DNA of 64,000 nt from Kibdelosporangium persicum (GTDB taxonomy: Bacteria > Actinomycetota > Actinomycetes > Mycobacteriales > Pseudonocardiaceae), in contig NZ_JAAATY010000018.1 of NCBI RefSeq assembly GCF_013280595.1, forward strand, positions 124,001 through 188,000. The letters run 5' to 3'. Numbering within the stretch: the first letter of the stretch is position 1; every line of letters begins with the position of its first letter. This document shows, piece by piece, positions 17,391-27,198 of this stretch. Made by a program: the position numbers and the translations under genes. Below the pieces are notes generated by a model. That model worked only from the letters and a program-made list of their open reading frames with translations, did no database searches and was not told where the DNA came from.

Positions 17391-19081
17391 TGGTGCTGGG
17401 TTTTCCAGATCGACTGGACTTGTTCCAGCCAGGGGCGCCAGCTCGCGGCGGACGCGGCCGGGACGGTCCATGGCGAGGTGCAGCGGACCATCCGTGTCCC
17501 CGGGCGTTCCAGCCAACGCAGGACCGCGCCGACTTCCTCAGGCGGGGCGCCGTACAAGGGACCGGAAGACGGCACGACCGTCTCGGCGGACGACACGAGC
17601 ATCTCGACAACCGGCATAGGCGATACGCCCCGTGGCGCGGTGCCCGCCGAAGCGAGCCTGCCGTGCCGGACGACCGCGAAATCCCAGCCGCCGGAACCGT
17701 CCGGGCGTGCGGCGACGAGTTCGGTGATGGAGGCGAGCGCCGCAAGGCGTTGGCCTCGGTCGAGCGTGCGCACGAGCAGAGCGAGCCGATCGCGTCCCTC
17801 GGCGGCCTGCTCGAACCGTTGCGCGTCGGACAGCTGCGACAGCCGTGCGGCGGCACGCCAGAGAGCATCCACCCGTTGCCCGGCGACCAGACCGCGTACG
17901 GCCTCAACGTACGGCCGGTACTCGTGCACGGCCTGATGCCCAGCGCACGGCGCGCCGCAACGGCCGATTTCAGCTAACAGACACGGCGTGCCCTTGGGTG
18001 ACCGTGCCGAGATGCGTTGCGTACACGGCCGTATGCCCGTGCCCTCTTGCAACGCGACGGCCGCGCCTTCCGCCGAGCGTTGCGAGCGGAACGGCCCGAG
18101 GGCGCCGTCTCGTGGCGTACGGACGATCGACAACCGTGGGAACGCCTCGTCGGTCAGGACGAGCCACCACGCCTGGTGCTTGTTGCGGGAGCGCCGGTTG
18201 TACGTCGGTTTGTGCGCCGCGAGCAGCCGTAACTCCCTCACCTCGGCTTCCAAGGCGTGGGAGCACGTCACCGAGTCGACACGGACCGCGAGCGCGACCA
18301 TCTCGCGCAGCCGACGGCGTGTCTCGCTCGCGGTGAAGTACTGACGGACGCGCCGCCGCAGGTCGGACGCCGTGCCGACGTACAACACCTCGTCACGCGG
18401 ACCACGGAACATGTACACGCCTGGCGCGCTCGGCAAGTCGGCGGCCAGCGTACGTTTGCGCCGCTGCTCGGGCGTGACCTCGGGGATGTAGTCGAGCAGC
18501 TCTTCAAGCGACTGCACGCCGACGGAGCCGACCCGTTCGAGCAGCCCGTGCAGCACGTCGACGGTCGCCCGCGCGTCGGCCAGCGCGCGGTGGATGGGCG
18601 TCGTGCTCGCCCGGAACAGCGTGGCCAACGCCGAGAGACGGCAGCTCGGCGCCTCTTCCCTGCTCAGCACCCGTCTGGCCAGGCGAGCCGTGCATACGAC
18701 GGCAGGGCGTGGCCAGTGGTAGCCGTATCTGCGGCACGCCGCCTTCATGAAGGTGACGTCGAAGCCCGAGTTGTGCGCCACCAGCACCGCGCCCGCCGCG
18801 AACTCGAGGAACGCCGGGAGCACCTCGGTCAGCGGAGGTGCCTGGTAGACCATGGCGTCGGTGATGCCGGTGATCGCCACGATCTCCGGCGGGATGCCCC
18901 GGCCGGGGTCGACGAGCGTGGCGAACTCGCCGATCACCTCGCCACCCCGGACCTTGACCGCGCCGATCTCGGTGATCGCGTCCTGCTCCGCGCTGCCACC
19001 GGTGGTCTCCAGGTCGAAGACCACGAACGTGGTGGTCCGCAACGGCGTGCCGAGTTCGTCGAACGACAGCTGCGTGTTCAT
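17381..19081 (-). CDS. DEDDh exonuclease fused to UvrC-like GIY-YIG endonuclease
   Basis: A 566-residue two-domain nuclease, the Rv2191 type. Residues ~15-190 are a DnaQ-like 3'-5' exonuclease with D23/E25 (FDLETTG), D109 (HNSGFD) and H165-x4-D170. Residues ~218-310 are a UvrC/Cho-like GIY-YIG domain (PGVYMF then VLYVGTASDLRRRVRQYF). A Cys-containing region and a UvrC-like helical part (AALWR...RFEQAAEGRD) follow. It probably works in DNA repair, incising damaged strands and trimming ends. I take ATG 19081; an in-frame GTG at 19093 would overlap a TAGTGT -10-like box. The final codons CCC TCG TGA are part of the palindrome at 17339-17390, so the element set the C-terminus. Confidence 0.87.
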   Translation of the reverse strand: MNTQLSFDELGTPLRTTTFVVFDLETTGGSAEQDAITEIGAVKVRGGEVIGEFATLVDPGRGIPPEIVAITGITDAMVYQAPPLTEVLPAFLEFAAGAVLVAHNSGFDVTFMKAACRRYGYHWPRPAVVCTARLARRVLSREEAPSCRLSALATLFRASTTPIHRALADARATVDVLHGLLERVGSVGVQSLEELLDYIPEVTPEQRRKRTLAADLPSAPGVYMFRGPRDEVLYVGTASDLRRRVRQYFTASETRRRLREMVALAVRVDSVTCSHALEAEVRELRLLAAHKPTYNRRSRNKHQAWWLVLTDEAFPRLSIVRTPRDGALGPFRSQRSAEGAAVALQEGTGIRPCTQRISARSPKGTPCLLAEIGRCGAPCAGHQAVHEYRPYVEAVRGLVAGQRVDALWRAAARLSQLSDAQRFEQAAEGRDRLALLVRTLDRGQRLAALASITELVAARPDGSGGWDFAVVRHGRLASAGTAPRGVSPMPVVEMLVSSAETVVPSSGPLYGAPPEEVGAVLRWLERPGTRMVRCTSPWTVPAASAASWRPWLEQVQSIWKTQHHPS

Positions 19082-19221
19082 CGGCCGAGACACTAGGGGG
19101 CCACACCGACAGTTTTGACGGTCCTCGCTTCCGCCCGGACGGGTCGCGTGGTGTCCATGACCAGCGCGACCAAACCGGAGCCCGGCGGGTCATTTCCGGT
19201 CCGGCCAACTAACCTGGAGAG

Positions 19222-20565
19222 ATGGCGCCGCACGAGCAGGACGTGACCGACGAGCCGGAGGACGAGCTCGCCGAGACGTCTGAGGTGGACTGGGACGGCA
19301 TCCCCGACGCCGTGCGGTCCCGGCTTGCCGAAATCGGCGCCGAGGCGATCAGCGGGCTCAGCCGGGTGGACATCCCCCAGCAGCTCAGAGCGGTCGCCAA
19401 GTTCGCGCCGGCGAAACGGGCCCGGCTGGGCGGCGCGTCGATCATGGCAGCGCTGCGCCAGTCGAACAGCTTCCGCACCGCGGTGGTCGAGTGGTGTCGT
19501 GAGCACCGGCCCGCCGCGCTGGAGGTCAGCGGCGCTGAACCCGTGTCCGCGGCGGCCGCGGCCGTTCTGCTGGGCGACGAGACGGCCGTGCACTACCTGG
19601 AGCTGGTCTCACGGCGTGCCGGCGACGCCGTGCTGCGTGCGGAGCGGGACGCGGCGCTGACGCGCGCCGACCGGTTGGAGAACGAGCTCAAGCAGACCCG
19701 CGGCGAACTGGAAGTCGCCCAGGGCGCGGCCGAGGTCATCCGCGCTGATGCCGAAGTCGAGCTGGACCGGCTGCGCAAACGTCTGCGCGAGCAAGGCGTG
19801 AAGCTCCGCGAGGCCAAGGACGCCGCCGCGGCGGCGGCAGCGGAGGTGGACCGGTTGCGGGCCGAGGTGGCCGCGCAGATCGCGGACCTCACCGCGCAGC
19901 GCGACCGGGAGCGCGACCGTGCGGAGAGCGAGCGCAAGAAGGCCCGGCGCGCCGAGGCGGACGCCGAGGTGGCCCGCCAGTCCGCCCGCGAAGCCCGGCA
20001 GGCCGACGAGGTCCGCCTCGCCCTGCTGGTGGACACATTGGACGGTGCGGTCACCGGCCTGCGCCGGGAACTGGCCCTCGGCGGTGGCGGCCCGCGCCCG
20101 GCCGACCTCGTCCGTGGCGCCACGGCCGCACAGGGCACCGTCGGCCGGGTCGAGGACCCGGCCGCACTGGACCGGCTGCTCGCCTTGCCTTCCGTGCACC
20201 TCGTCGTGGACGGCTACAACGTCACGAAGACCGGCTACCCGGACCTGCCGCTGGCCGACCAGCGCGAACGCCTGACCCACCAGCTGGCGGCGTTGGCGGC
20301 CCGGACGTCGGCCGAAGTCACGCTCGTGTTCGACGGCGCAGGCGTCGTGGCCGTGCCGTCGGCCGCGCCTCGCGGGGTTCGCGTGCTGTTCAGCGACCCC
20401 GGTGTGCTGGCGGACGACGTGATCCGTGCTCTCGTCGCGGCGGAGCCGGAGGGACGGCCGGTCGTGGTCGTGACCTCGGACCGTGCCGTCGCGGATTCCG
20501 TACGGCGGCGGGGCGCGCATCCGGTGCCCTCAGCCGTTCTGCTGTCCCGCCTCGGCAGGGTTTAG
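19222..20565 (+). CDS. NYN-domain RNA-binding protein with coiled coil
   Basis: A 447-residue cytosolic protein. Residues 1-110 are a helical N-terminal domain. Residues ~130-270 form a long coiled coil rich in Glu, Arg and Ala. Residues ~325-445 are a NYN/YacP-like (DUF901) PIN-fold domain with VVDGYNVTK (first Asp of the metal site), LVFDGAG and VVVTSDRAVAD. NYN domains are RNA nucleases; YacP relatives (Rae1) cleave mRNA on the ribosome. Whether this one cuts RNA is not known. A TAACCT -10 box at 19210-19215 ends 6 bases before the ATG, so the transcript is probably leaderless even though GGAGA is also present. Confidence 0.82.
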   Translation: MAPHEQDVTDEPEDELAETSEVDWDGIPDAVRSRLAEIGAEAISGLSRVDIPQQLRAVAKFAPAKRARLGGASIMAALRQSNSFRTAVVEWCREHRPAALEVSGAEPVSAAAAAVLLGDETAVHYLELVSRRAGDAVLRAERDAALTRADRLENELKQTRGELEVAQGAAEVIRADAEVELDRLRKRLREQGVKLREAKDAAAAAAAEVDRLRAEVAAQIADLTAQRDRERDRAESERKKARRAEADAEVARQSAREARQADEVRLALLVDTLDGAVTGLRRELALGGGGPRPADLVRGATAAQGTVGRVEDPAALDRLLALPSVHLVVDGYNVTKTGYPDLPLADQRERLTHQLAALAARTSAEVTLVFDGAGVVAVPSAAPRGVRVLFSDPGVLADDVIRALVAAEPEGRPVVVVTSDRAVADSVRRRGAHPVPSAVLLSRLGRV

Positions 20566-20661
20566 CCCGGACCGGCACGACAGTTCCCGGCCACGTCGAC
20601 GTCACCACCGGACACGTCGCCGTCTAGGCTGTGCCTGGCACCGACCAGGGAGGACACCCCC

Positions 20662-20946
20662 GTGATCAAGGCGATCGTGATGATCCAGGTGAATGCGGAC
20701 AGCATCCCCGAGACCGCGCAGGCCATCGCCGACGTCGAAGGCGTGACCGAGGTGTACTCGTGCGCCGGTGACGTCGACCTGATCGCCATCATGGGCGTGG
20801 CCCGGCACGAGGACCTGGCCGACCTGATCCCCGGCAGGATCAGCAAGATCCCCGGCGTGGTCGCGACCGACACGCACATCGCGTTCCGCTCGTACTCCCG
20901 CCAGGACACCGAGGCCGCGTTCTCGATCGGTGCCGACGCCGAGTAG
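20662..20946 (+). CDS. Stand-alone Lrp/AsnC ligand-binding (RAM) domain protein
   Basis: A 94-residue protein consisting only of the RAM sensor domain of Lrp/AsnC regulators, with no helix-turn-helix. The alpha-beta sandwich pattern is clear: KAIVMIQVNADS, AQAIADVEGVTEVYSCAGDVDLIAIM, then the IPGVVATDTHIAFRSYS strand. Such proteins form dimers and octamers and may bind amino acids or modify full-length Lrp proteins. GTG start with GGGAGGAC upstream; TAGGCT at 20625-20630 is a plausible -10. It is followed convergently by the second qcrB gene, 11 bases away. Confidence 0.85.
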   Translation: MIKAIVMIQVNADSIPETAQAIADVEGVTEVYSCAGDVDLIAIMGVARHEDLADLIPGRISKIPGVVATDTHIAFRSYSRQDTEAAFSIGADAE

Positions 20947-20957
20947 ATAACCCCTGA

Positions 20958-22532
20958 TCAGGGCTTTCGCGACCGAGCGCGCTCCAGCGCCTGGGTCTCC
21001 TCGACCGGGTCGGGCGCCAGCAGGGTGCCCGCGACCGGGCGTCCGGCCGAGCCGAGCTTGTTCATCTTCTTCGGCACGGCCGTGCCCTGGTAGCGAAGGG
21101 GACGGTCCGCCAGCGGCTGGTGCAGTTCGATGAACTCGCCGTGCGGCAAGCGTTTGATGATGCCGGTCTCGACGCCGTGCGCGAGCACCTCACGGTCGGC
21201 GTGCTGCAGACCGAGGCAGATCCGGTACGTGATGAAGTACACCAAGGGCGGCAACACCAGCAGCCCGATCCGGCCCATCCACGTGGTCGCGTTCAGCGAG
21301 ATGTCGAACTTCTCCGCGAACACGTCGTTGGCGGCCGAGAGCAACATCACGAGGAAGTACGTGATGGCCATGGCGCCCAACGAAGTCCGCACCGGCACGT
21401 CCCGCGGCCGCTGCAACAGGTTGTGGTGCGCGTAGTCCTTGGTGAACCGTCGTTCGATCCACGGGTAGACCGCCGCGAGCCCGGTCAGCAACGGCAAGCC
21501 GAGCATGAACGGGAAGAACGCGGCCGGGATCGTGTAGTCCCAGAACGAGATCTCCCACGCGGGCCACAGTCGTACCAGCCCGTCCGTCCACGCCATGTAC
21601 CAGTCCGGCACGATGCCCGCGGAGATGTGCGCGGTGTTGAACGGGCCGAAGTTCCAGATCGGGTTGATCTGGAACAGACCACCCAGCAACGCGATCACGC
21701 CGACCACGATCGCGAAGAACCCGCCTGCCTTCAGTGAGAAGTACGGCATGATCCGCACACCGACCACATTGGACTCCTTGCGCAGGTGCCCGGGGAACTG
21801 GGTGTGCTTCTGGTACCAGACCAGGCCGACGTGCACGGCGACCAACGCGAGGATGACGCCGGGGATGATCAGGATGTGCGCGGTGTAGATGAACGGGATG
21901 AACTCCTCACCCGGGAACTCGCCGCGGAACAGCAGCCAGTTCACCCAGGTCCCGATCACCGGGATGGACATGATCAGCCCGGAGGTCACCCGGATGCCCG
22001 CGCCAGAGAGCAGGTCGTCGGGCAGCGAGTAGCCGGTCAGGCCCTCGATCGTGCCGATCAGGAAGATCACGATCCCGATCACCCAGTTCGCCTCGCGCGG
22101 CCGCCGGAACGCGCCGGTGAAGAACGTCCGGAACATGTGCAGCACCAGGGCCGCCATGAACAGCAGCGCCGCCCAGTGGTGCACCTGACGGACGAAGAGA
22201 CCACCACGCACCTCGAACGAGATGTTCAGCGCGGACTCGTACGCCCGGGACATCTGGACGCCACGCAGGTTCGCGAACGACCCCTGGTACTCCACGTGCT
22301 GCATCGACGGGTCGAAGAACAACGCCAGGTATGTCCCGGACAGCAACAGGACGATGAAGCTGTACAGCGCCACTTCACCGAGCAGGAACGACCAGTGCGT
22401 CGGGAAGACCTTGTTCAACTGCCGCCGCACCCCGCCCGCGGCGTGCAACCGGTCGTCCGCCCAGTTCCCGGCGCCCGCGAGAACACGAGCAGCCGGGTTG
22501 CGTCCCTTGGTCGGTGTGGTCAATCCGCTCAT
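20958..22532 (-). CDS. qcrB: Cytochrome b subunit QcrB, second tandem copy
   Basis: A 524-residue cytochrome b of the actinobacterial bc1 complex, eight or more helices. Haem-ligand helices are visible ([22 protein letters not shown] and [23 protein letters not shown]). It is nearly identical in most regions to the qcrB copy upstream (22693-24369) but lacks that copy's His/Gly-rich tail and a loop near residue 490 (DDHGHPIP). GGAGG precedes the ATG at 22530-22532. A long palindrome lies between the two copies, so it may be expressed at a different level. Codon use is like its neighbours. A recent-looking duplication; both copies appear intact. Confidence 0.9.
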   Translation of the reverse strand: MSGLTTPTKGRNPAARVLAGAGNWADDRLHAAGGVRRQLNKVFPTHWSFLLGEVALYSFIVLLLSGTYLALFFDPSMQHVEYQGSFANLRGVQMSRAYESALNISFEVRGGLFVRQVHHWAALLFMAALVLHMFRTFFTGAFRRPREANWVIGIVIFLIGTIEGLTGYSLPDDLLSGAGIRVTSGLIMSIPVIGTWVNWLLFRGEFPGEEFIPFIYTAHILIIPGVILALVAVHVGLVWYQKHTQFPGHLRKESNVVGVRIMPYFSLKAGGFFAIVVGVIALLGGLFQINPIWNFGPFNTAHISAGIVPDWYMAWTDGLVRLWPAWEISFWDYTIPAAFFPFMLGLPLLTGLAAVYPWIERRFTKDYAHHNLLQRPRDVPVRTSLGAMAITYFLVMLLSAANDVFAEKFDISLNATTWMGRIGLLVLPPLVYFITYRICLGLQHADREVLAHGVETGIIKRLPHGEFIELHQPLADRPLRYQGTAVPKKMNKLGSAGRPVAGTLLAPDPVEETQALERARSRKP

Positions 22533-22617
22533 GGCGCCTCCCCAGGTCCCCCAGATCAATTCTGGTTGCCGGAAAACGCCACACCAGGGACCTACGTCCC
22601 GAAAACCCACAGAAAAA

Positions 22618-22667
22618 CCCTCGTGAGTGTTTGTCAGGGTTAGAACCCTGACAAACACTCACGAGGG
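22618..22667. repeat. Long palindrome, copy 2 (between qcrB copies)
   Basis: The most perfect copy: 24-base arms 22618-22641 and 22644-22667 around a two-base AG centre. In the arms TTTGTC pairs with GACAAA, where copies 1 and 5 have TTTATC with GATAAA, a compensatory change. It lies 25 bases after the stop of qcrB copy 1 and 85 bases before the start of copy 2, both on the minus strand; it is the only copy not between convergent genes. Confidence 0.9.
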
Positions 22668-22692
22668 GTGGTCAGCCTGGGGGCCTGGGGCT

Positions 22693-24369
22693 TCAGCCGT
22701 GGCTGTGTGAGCCCGGGCCTTCGCTGTGCTCGCCGGGCTGGGCCTGGCCGTTGCCGTGCCCGTTCCGGTGCCCGTTGTGCTGGCCCGCACGGGCCGCTTC
22801 CAGCGCCCTGGTCTCCTCGACCGGGTCCGGGGTGAGCAGCGTGCCCTTGACCGGGCGTCCGGCCGAACCGAGCTTGTTCATCTTCTTCGGCACCGCGGCG
22901 CCCTGGTAGGCCAGCGGGATCGGGTGACCGTGGTCGTCGACCGGGCCCAGCGGCTGGTGCAGTTCGATGAACTCGCCGTGCGGCAGCCGCTTGATGATGC
23001 CGGTCTCCACACCGTGCGCCAGCACCTCACGGTCGGCGTGCTGCAGACCGAGGCAGATCCGGTACGTGATGAAGTAGGCCAGCGGCGGCAGGACCAGCAG
23101 GCCGATCCGGCCCATCCAGGTCGTCGCGTTCAGCGAGATGTCGAACTTCTCGGCCAGGACGTCGTTCGCGGCCGACAACAGCGCGACCATGAAGTACGTG
23201 ATGGCCATGGCACCCAGCGAGGTACGGACCGGCACGTCCCGCGGCCGCTGCAACAGGTTGTGGTGCGCGTAGTCCTTGGTGAACTTCCGCTCGATCCACG
23301 GGTAGACCGCCGCGACCCCGGTCAGCAACGGCAGACCCAGCATGAACGGGAAGAACGACGCCGGGATCGTGTAGTCCCCGAGGTAGACCTCCCACGCCGG
23401 CCACAACCGGATCAGGCCGTCCGTCCAGCCCATGTACCAGTCGGGCACGGTGCCCGCGGAGATGTGCGCCGCGTTGTACGGGCCGAAGTTCCAGATCGGG
23501 TTGATCTGGAACAGACCGCCCAGCATCGCGGTGACACCGACGACGATCGCGAAGAAGCCGCCGCCCTTGAGCGAGAAGTACGGCAGGATCCGCACGCCGA
23601 CGACGTTCTTCTCGGTGCGCATCACACCGGGGAACTGGGTGTGCTTCTGGTACCAGACCAGGCCCACGTGCACCGCCACCAACGCGAGCAGGATGCCCGG
23701 GATCAGCAGGATGTGCGCGGTGTAGAGCATCGGGATGACGTCTTCACCGGGGAACTCGCCGCGGAACAGCAGCCAGTTCACCCAGGTGCCGATCACCGGC
23801 AGCGAGAGGATCAGGCCCGACATGATCCGCAGACCGGCACCGGAGAGCAGGTCGTCCGGCAGCGAGTAGCCGGCGAAGCCCTCGATCGCGCCCAGCATGA
23901 ACAGCAGGATGCCGATCACCCAGTTGGTCTCACGCGGGCGGCGGAACGCGCCGGTGAAGAACACGCGGAACATGTGCAGCACGATCGCCGCCATGAACAG
24001 CAGCGCGGCCCAGTGGTGCACCTGACGGACGAACAGACCGCCACGCACCTCGAACGAGATGTTCAGCGCCGTCTCGTAGGCCCGGGACATCCCCAGGCCA
24101 CGCAGGTTGACGAACGCGCCCTGGTACTCCACGTGCTGCATCGACGGGTCGAAGAACAACGCGAGATACGTCCCGGACAGCAGCAACACGATGAAGCTGT
24201 ACAGCGCCACTTCACCGAGCAGGAACGACCAGTGCGTCGGGAAGACCTTGTTCAACTGCTTGCGCAGCCCACCCGCGGCGTGCAGCCGGTCGTCAGCCCA
24301 GTTGCCGGCGGCCGCGGCGGCCTTGGCCGCCGGGTTGGCTTGTTTGGTCGGCGTGGTGAGGCCGCTCAT
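22693..24369 (-). CDS. qcrB: Cytochrome b subunit QcrB, first copy
   Basis: A 558-residue cytochrome b of the bc1-aa3 supercomplex. It binds two b-type haems and oxidises menaquinol at the outer face of the membrane. Haem ligands lie in [14 protein letters not shown] and [11 protein letters not shown], and the quinol site loop is near the actinobacterial PDWYMGW segment. The C-terminal ~35 residues are rich in His, Gly and Asn ([12 protein letters not shown]), unlike the second copy. Its ATG overlaps the qcrA stop (ATGA), so it is coupled to qcrA in the order ctaE-qcrC-qcrA-qcrB. Confidence 0.93.
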   Translation of the reverse strand: MSGLTTPTKQANPAAKAAAAAGNWADDRLHAAGGLRKQLNKVFPTHWSFLLGEVALYSFIVLLLSGTYLALFFDPSMQHVEYQGAFVNLRGLGMSRAYETALNISFEVRGGLFVRQVHHWAALLFMAAIVLHMFRVFFTGAFRRPRETNWVIGILLFMLGAIEGFAGYSLPDDLLSGAGLRIMSGLILSLPVIGTWVNWLLFRGEFPGEDVIPMLYTAHILLIPGILLALVAVHVGLVWYQKHTQFPGVMRTEKNVVGVRILPYFSLKGGGFFAIVVGVTAMLGGLFQINPIWNFGPYNAAHISAGTVPDWYMGWTDGLIRLWPAWEVYLGDYTIPASFFPFMLGLPLLTGVAAVYPWIERKFTKDYAHHNLLQRPRDVPVRTSLGAMAITYFMVALLSAANDVLAEKFDISLNATTWMGRIGLLVLPPLAYFITYRICLGLQHADREVLAHGVETGIIKRLPHGEFIELHQPLGPVDDHGHPIPLAYQGAAVPKKMNKLGSAGRPVKGTLLTPDPVEETRALEAARAGQHNGHRNGHGNGQAQPGEHSEGPGSHSHG

Positions 24370-25556
24370 GACTTACGCTCCCAGAATGCCGGGCCGACCG
24401 CCTCGTTGAAATCGTGCGTGGCGTAGAAGTAGCCCGTCTCCTCATCGACCTGGATAGGCAGCTGCGCCAGCTTGCGGGTGGCCGGTCCGAAGATCGGCTT
24501 GGCGTACTGCAACGCGTCGAACTGCGACTGGTGGCACGGGCACAGGATCCGGTTGGACCGCTGCTCGTACAGCGAGGTCGGGCAGCCCAGGTGGCTGCAG
24601 ATCTTCGTGTACGCGTAGAAGTCGCCGAAGTTGTAGTCCTCCTGGCCCTGGTGCTTGACCACGCGCTTGGAGTCGTCCGGGCGCAGCCGGATGAGCATCA
24701 CCGGGTTGTCGGAGCGGCGCAGGGCGTCGACCAGTTCGTGCTCGTCGACCCGCTCGGTGCCGGCCAGGATGCCCTCGAGCTTGGCGTAGTCCACGCTGCC
24801 GGAGGCGGTCTTCGGGGCGTGGAACGGGAACACCGTCTCCATCGAGCCCGCGTCCAGGTCCTCCGGCTTGACCAGCTCGACCACGTGCGGGTCACCGGTG
24901 TCGCGGCGCAGGAACACGCGCTCGCCGTCGTGCGCCAGCCAGCCGGTGTGCCACAGGCCGTTCTCGTTGGCCGAGTCCTTGTGCGGGTTGTGGATCAGGC
25001 TGCCCAGCGGCAACGCGGCCGTGGCCAGGCCGAAGGTCCCCGCGCCGAACAGCGCCGTGCGCTTGATCAGCGAGCGGCGGGCGATGGTGCTGCGGTCGCC
25101 CGCGTCGGCCAGGTGCGCCACGAACGTCTGCCGGTCCAGCTCGGTCGAACGGCCTTCGTGCCGCTCCTGGACCGCGACCTCGTGCGGCAGGAACTTCTTG
25201 GCGTACATCACGACGCCGACACCCACACCGAGGATCGACAGGCCGAGCGTGAGGCCCAGCAACGGCGTGTACAGCAGGTACAGGAAGTGACCGTCGGTGT
25301 TGGCCGGGGCGTAGTGCCACGGCCACCACAGGAACACTCCGAGGAACGCCAGGCCGGACAGGCCGGAGAGGGTGAACCAGGCGGCGACGGCACGTTCGGC
25401 GCGCTTCTCCGCCTTGGTGCCCTTGACCGGCCACTGCTCGGTGTACTCGACCAGCTCGACCCCGTCGAGCTTGCCGCCCAGCTTCAGCAGCTGGTCGCGG
25501 TCCATCTCGGCGAGCTCGGCCTCGGTCGGCAGGCCTTGTTTGTTCTGCTCGCTCAC
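24366..25556 (-). CDS. qcrA: Rieske iron-sulfur subunit QcrA
   Basis: A 396-residue Rieske protein with the extended actinobacterial N-terminus: three helices around residues 60-80, 92-120 and 168-186. The Rieske cluster ligands are C320-x-H322 (CSHLGC, with C325) and C339/H342 (CPCHQSQFD with C341 as disulfide partner). It passes electrons from menaquinol to the dihaem cytochrome QcrC. I take the GTG at 25554-25556, which overlaps the qcrC stop as GTGA; an ATG 18 bases upstream is possible but lies inside qcrC. Confidence 0.92.
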   Translation of the reverse strand: MSEQNKQGLPTEAELAEMDRDQLLKLGGKLDGVELVEYTEQWPVKGTKAEKRAERAVAAWFTLSGLSGLAFLGVFLWWPWHYAPANTDGHFLYLLYTPLLGLTLGLSILGVGVGVVMYAKKFLPHEVAVQERHEGRSTELDRQTFVAHLADAGDRSTIARRSLIKRTALFGAGTFGLATAALPLGSLIHNPHKDSANENGLWHTGWLAHDGERVFLRRDTGDPHVVELVKPEDLDAGSMETVFPFHAPKTASGSVDYAKLEGILAGTERVDEHELVDALRRSDNPVMLIRLRPDDSKRVVKHQGQEDYNFGDFYAYTKICSHLGCPTSLYEQRSNRILCPCHQSQFDALQYAKPIFGPATRKLAQLPIQVDEETGYFYATHDFNEAVGPAFWERKS

Positions 25557-26392
25557 GACTTGGCTCCGATCCACAACGTGATGCCAATCAGCGCCGCCAT
25601 GCCCACGATGAACGCGATCAGCCCCTCGGACTGTGGTCCGAGCCCGCCCAGAGGCGCGCCACCGGGGTTGTTGTTCCCGTCGGTCACCGACTTGACGTAC
25701 GCGATGATGTCCTTCTTCTCCTCCGGCGAGAGCTGGCGGTCGGAGAACTTCGGCATGTTCTGCGGACCGGACAGCATCGCCGCGTACAGCTGCTCCTCGG
25801 TCGCCGGGTCCAGCTCGGGCGCGAACTTGCCGGACGAGAGCGCACCACCGCGACCGGTGAAGTTGTGGCAGGAGGCGCAGTTCATCCGGAACAGCTCGCC
25901 GCCGCGCGCCGGGTTGTCCCCGCGCAGCTGCTGGCCGTGCTCCTCGGGCATCTTCGGGCCGCCCGGGCCCTTCGACTCGATGTACGCGATCACCGCGTCG
26001 ATCTCTTCCGGGGACAGCTTCGGTGGCTTGCGCTCGGCCTGTGCGGTCTGCGCGGCCATCGGCATCCGGCCGGTCGAGGTCTGGAAGTACACCGACGCCT
26101 CACCGATGCCGATCAGGCTGGGGCCGCGGTCCTTCACGCCCTGCGCGCCCTCACCATGGCAGGTGATACAGGTGTTGTTGTAGATCTGCTCGCCCTTGCG
26201 GACCAGCGCCGGATCCTGCGCGGCGACGGCGGTCTGCGGCTCCGGGGCGATCGCGCTGTACAACGCGCCGACACCGATCAGAGCCACACCCAGGGCAAGC
26301 AGGCCGGAGATCCGCCGGCGCCGCTTGGAGGAGCGGGCTTGTTTGCGCGCCGCCTTGCTCTCCCCTGCGGCTTCCGCCTTCTTACTCGTCAT
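25553..26392 (-). CDS. qcrC: Dihaem cytochrome c subunit QcrC
   Basis: A 279-residue membrane-anchored cytochrome with two CxxCH haem sites, CITCH (C75, C78, H79) and CASCH (C172, C175, H176). Methionine ligands are in RMPM and NMPKF. The N-terminus has a basic stretch, then a helix (GLLALGVALIGVGALYSAIA), and a C-terminal helix (GLIAFIVGMAALIGITLWIG) anchors it. In actinobacteria lacking soluble cytochrome c it carries electrons directly from the Rieske centre to CtaC of the aa3 oxidase. ATG at 26390-26392; the preceding ~29 codons are not protein-like. Confidence 0.93.
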   Translation of the reverse strand: MTSKKAEAAGESKAARKQARSSKRRRRISGLLALGVALIGVGALYSAIAPEPQTAVAAQDPALVRKGEQIYNNTCITCHGEGAQGVKDRGPSLIGIGEASVYFQTSTGRMPMAAQTAQAERKPPKLSPEEIDAVIAYIESKGPGGPKMPEEHGQQLRGDNPARGGELFRMNCASCHNFTGRGGALSSGKFAPELDPATEEQLYAAMLSGPQNMPKFSDRQLSPEEKKDIIAYVKSVTDGNNNPGGAPLGGLGPQSEGLIAFIVGMAALIGITLWIGAKS

Positions 26393-26439
26393 GGTGATGG
26401 GCAACCTTGCTGGAGAAGTCAGTTCGGGGTGGTGATGCG

Positions 26440-27060
26440 TCAGGGCACGATGTAGATGACGGCGAACAGCCCGATCCACACGATGTCGACGAAGTGCCAG
26501 TAGTACGAGACCACGATCGCGGCGGTGGCCTGCGCCGGGGTGAACTTGCTCATCCGGGTTCGGATCAGCAGGTACACGAAGGCGATCAGACCGCCGATCA
26601 CGTGCAGCCCGTGGAAGCCGGTGGTCAGGTAGAAGACCGTGCCGAACCCGCCGGAGGGGATGGTGACACCCTCTTCGATCAGGGCGACGTACTCGATGCC
26701 CTGGCCGGCGACGAAGATCGCGCCCATCACCAGGGTCAGGGTGTACCAGCGGCGCAGCCCGAACACATCGCCCCGCTCGGCCGCGAACACACCGAGCTGG
26801 CAGGTGACCGACGACAGGATCAGGATCACCGTGAACGGCGTGGCGAAGGGCAGGTTCAGATGGATCGGCTCGCCACCGGGCACCAGTGGCGGCGGCCAGT
26901 GGCCGGTGGCGTTCTGCGCCTTCACCGTGAAGAACATGGCGAACAGCCCGGCGAAGAACATCAGCTCACTGGACAGCCACACGATCGTGCCCACACTGAC
27001 CATGTTCGGCCGGTTCAGCGAGTGCACGCGCTGGCTGATCGAAGGCGTAGCTGTTGTCAC
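26440..27060 (-). CDS. ctaE: Cytochrome c oxidase subunit III CtaE
   Basis: About 206 residues, five helices, subunit III of the aa3 oxidase. The N-terminal segment [30 protein letters not shown] is highly characteristic. The family Glu and His residues that bind lipid are in WLSSELMFF and FHGLHVIGG. The start is uncertain: GTG at 27058-27060 has CATAAT 7 bases upstream, whereas an in-frame ATG at 27069 overlaps that box. It is the first gene of the ctaE-qcrCAB cluster. Confidence 0.88.
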   Translation of the reverse strand: MTTATPSISQRVHSLNRPNMVSVGTIVWLSSELMFFAGLFAMFFTVKAQNATGHWPPPLVPGGEPIHLNLPFATPFTVILILSSVTCQLGVFAAERGDVFGLRRWYTLTLVMGAIFVAGQGIEYVALIEEGVTIPSGGFGTVFYLTTGFHGLHVIGGLIAFVYLLIRTRMSKFTPAQATAAIVVSYYWHFVDIVWIGLFAVIYIVP

Positions 27061-27198
27061 GCGACGCATTATGTCTTGCGGTTATCCGCCTCGCCCGGTC
27101 GGGTACCGGTTGGGCCGTGGGTCGTGTCGCGGCGCACTGGCGATAGCATTCCCCTGGTCGTGATCAGGCCTAGTGAGAGAGCCGGAGGGCGCTGAAGA

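Noticed and set aside
22533-22658. Upstream extension of the second qcrB through the palindrome
   Set aside because: The extra 42 codons translate the repeat arm and have no counterpart in copy 1; the ATG at 22532 has a good GGAGG and matches the copy 1 start.
20958-24369. Assembly artefact as source of two qcrB genes
   Set aside because: The copies differ throughout at silent and some amino acid positions and in the tail, so they are not a simple read duplication.
22726-24426. 566-codon plus-strand frame across qcrB copy 1
   Set aside because: Antisense shadow of an obvious cytochrome b gene.
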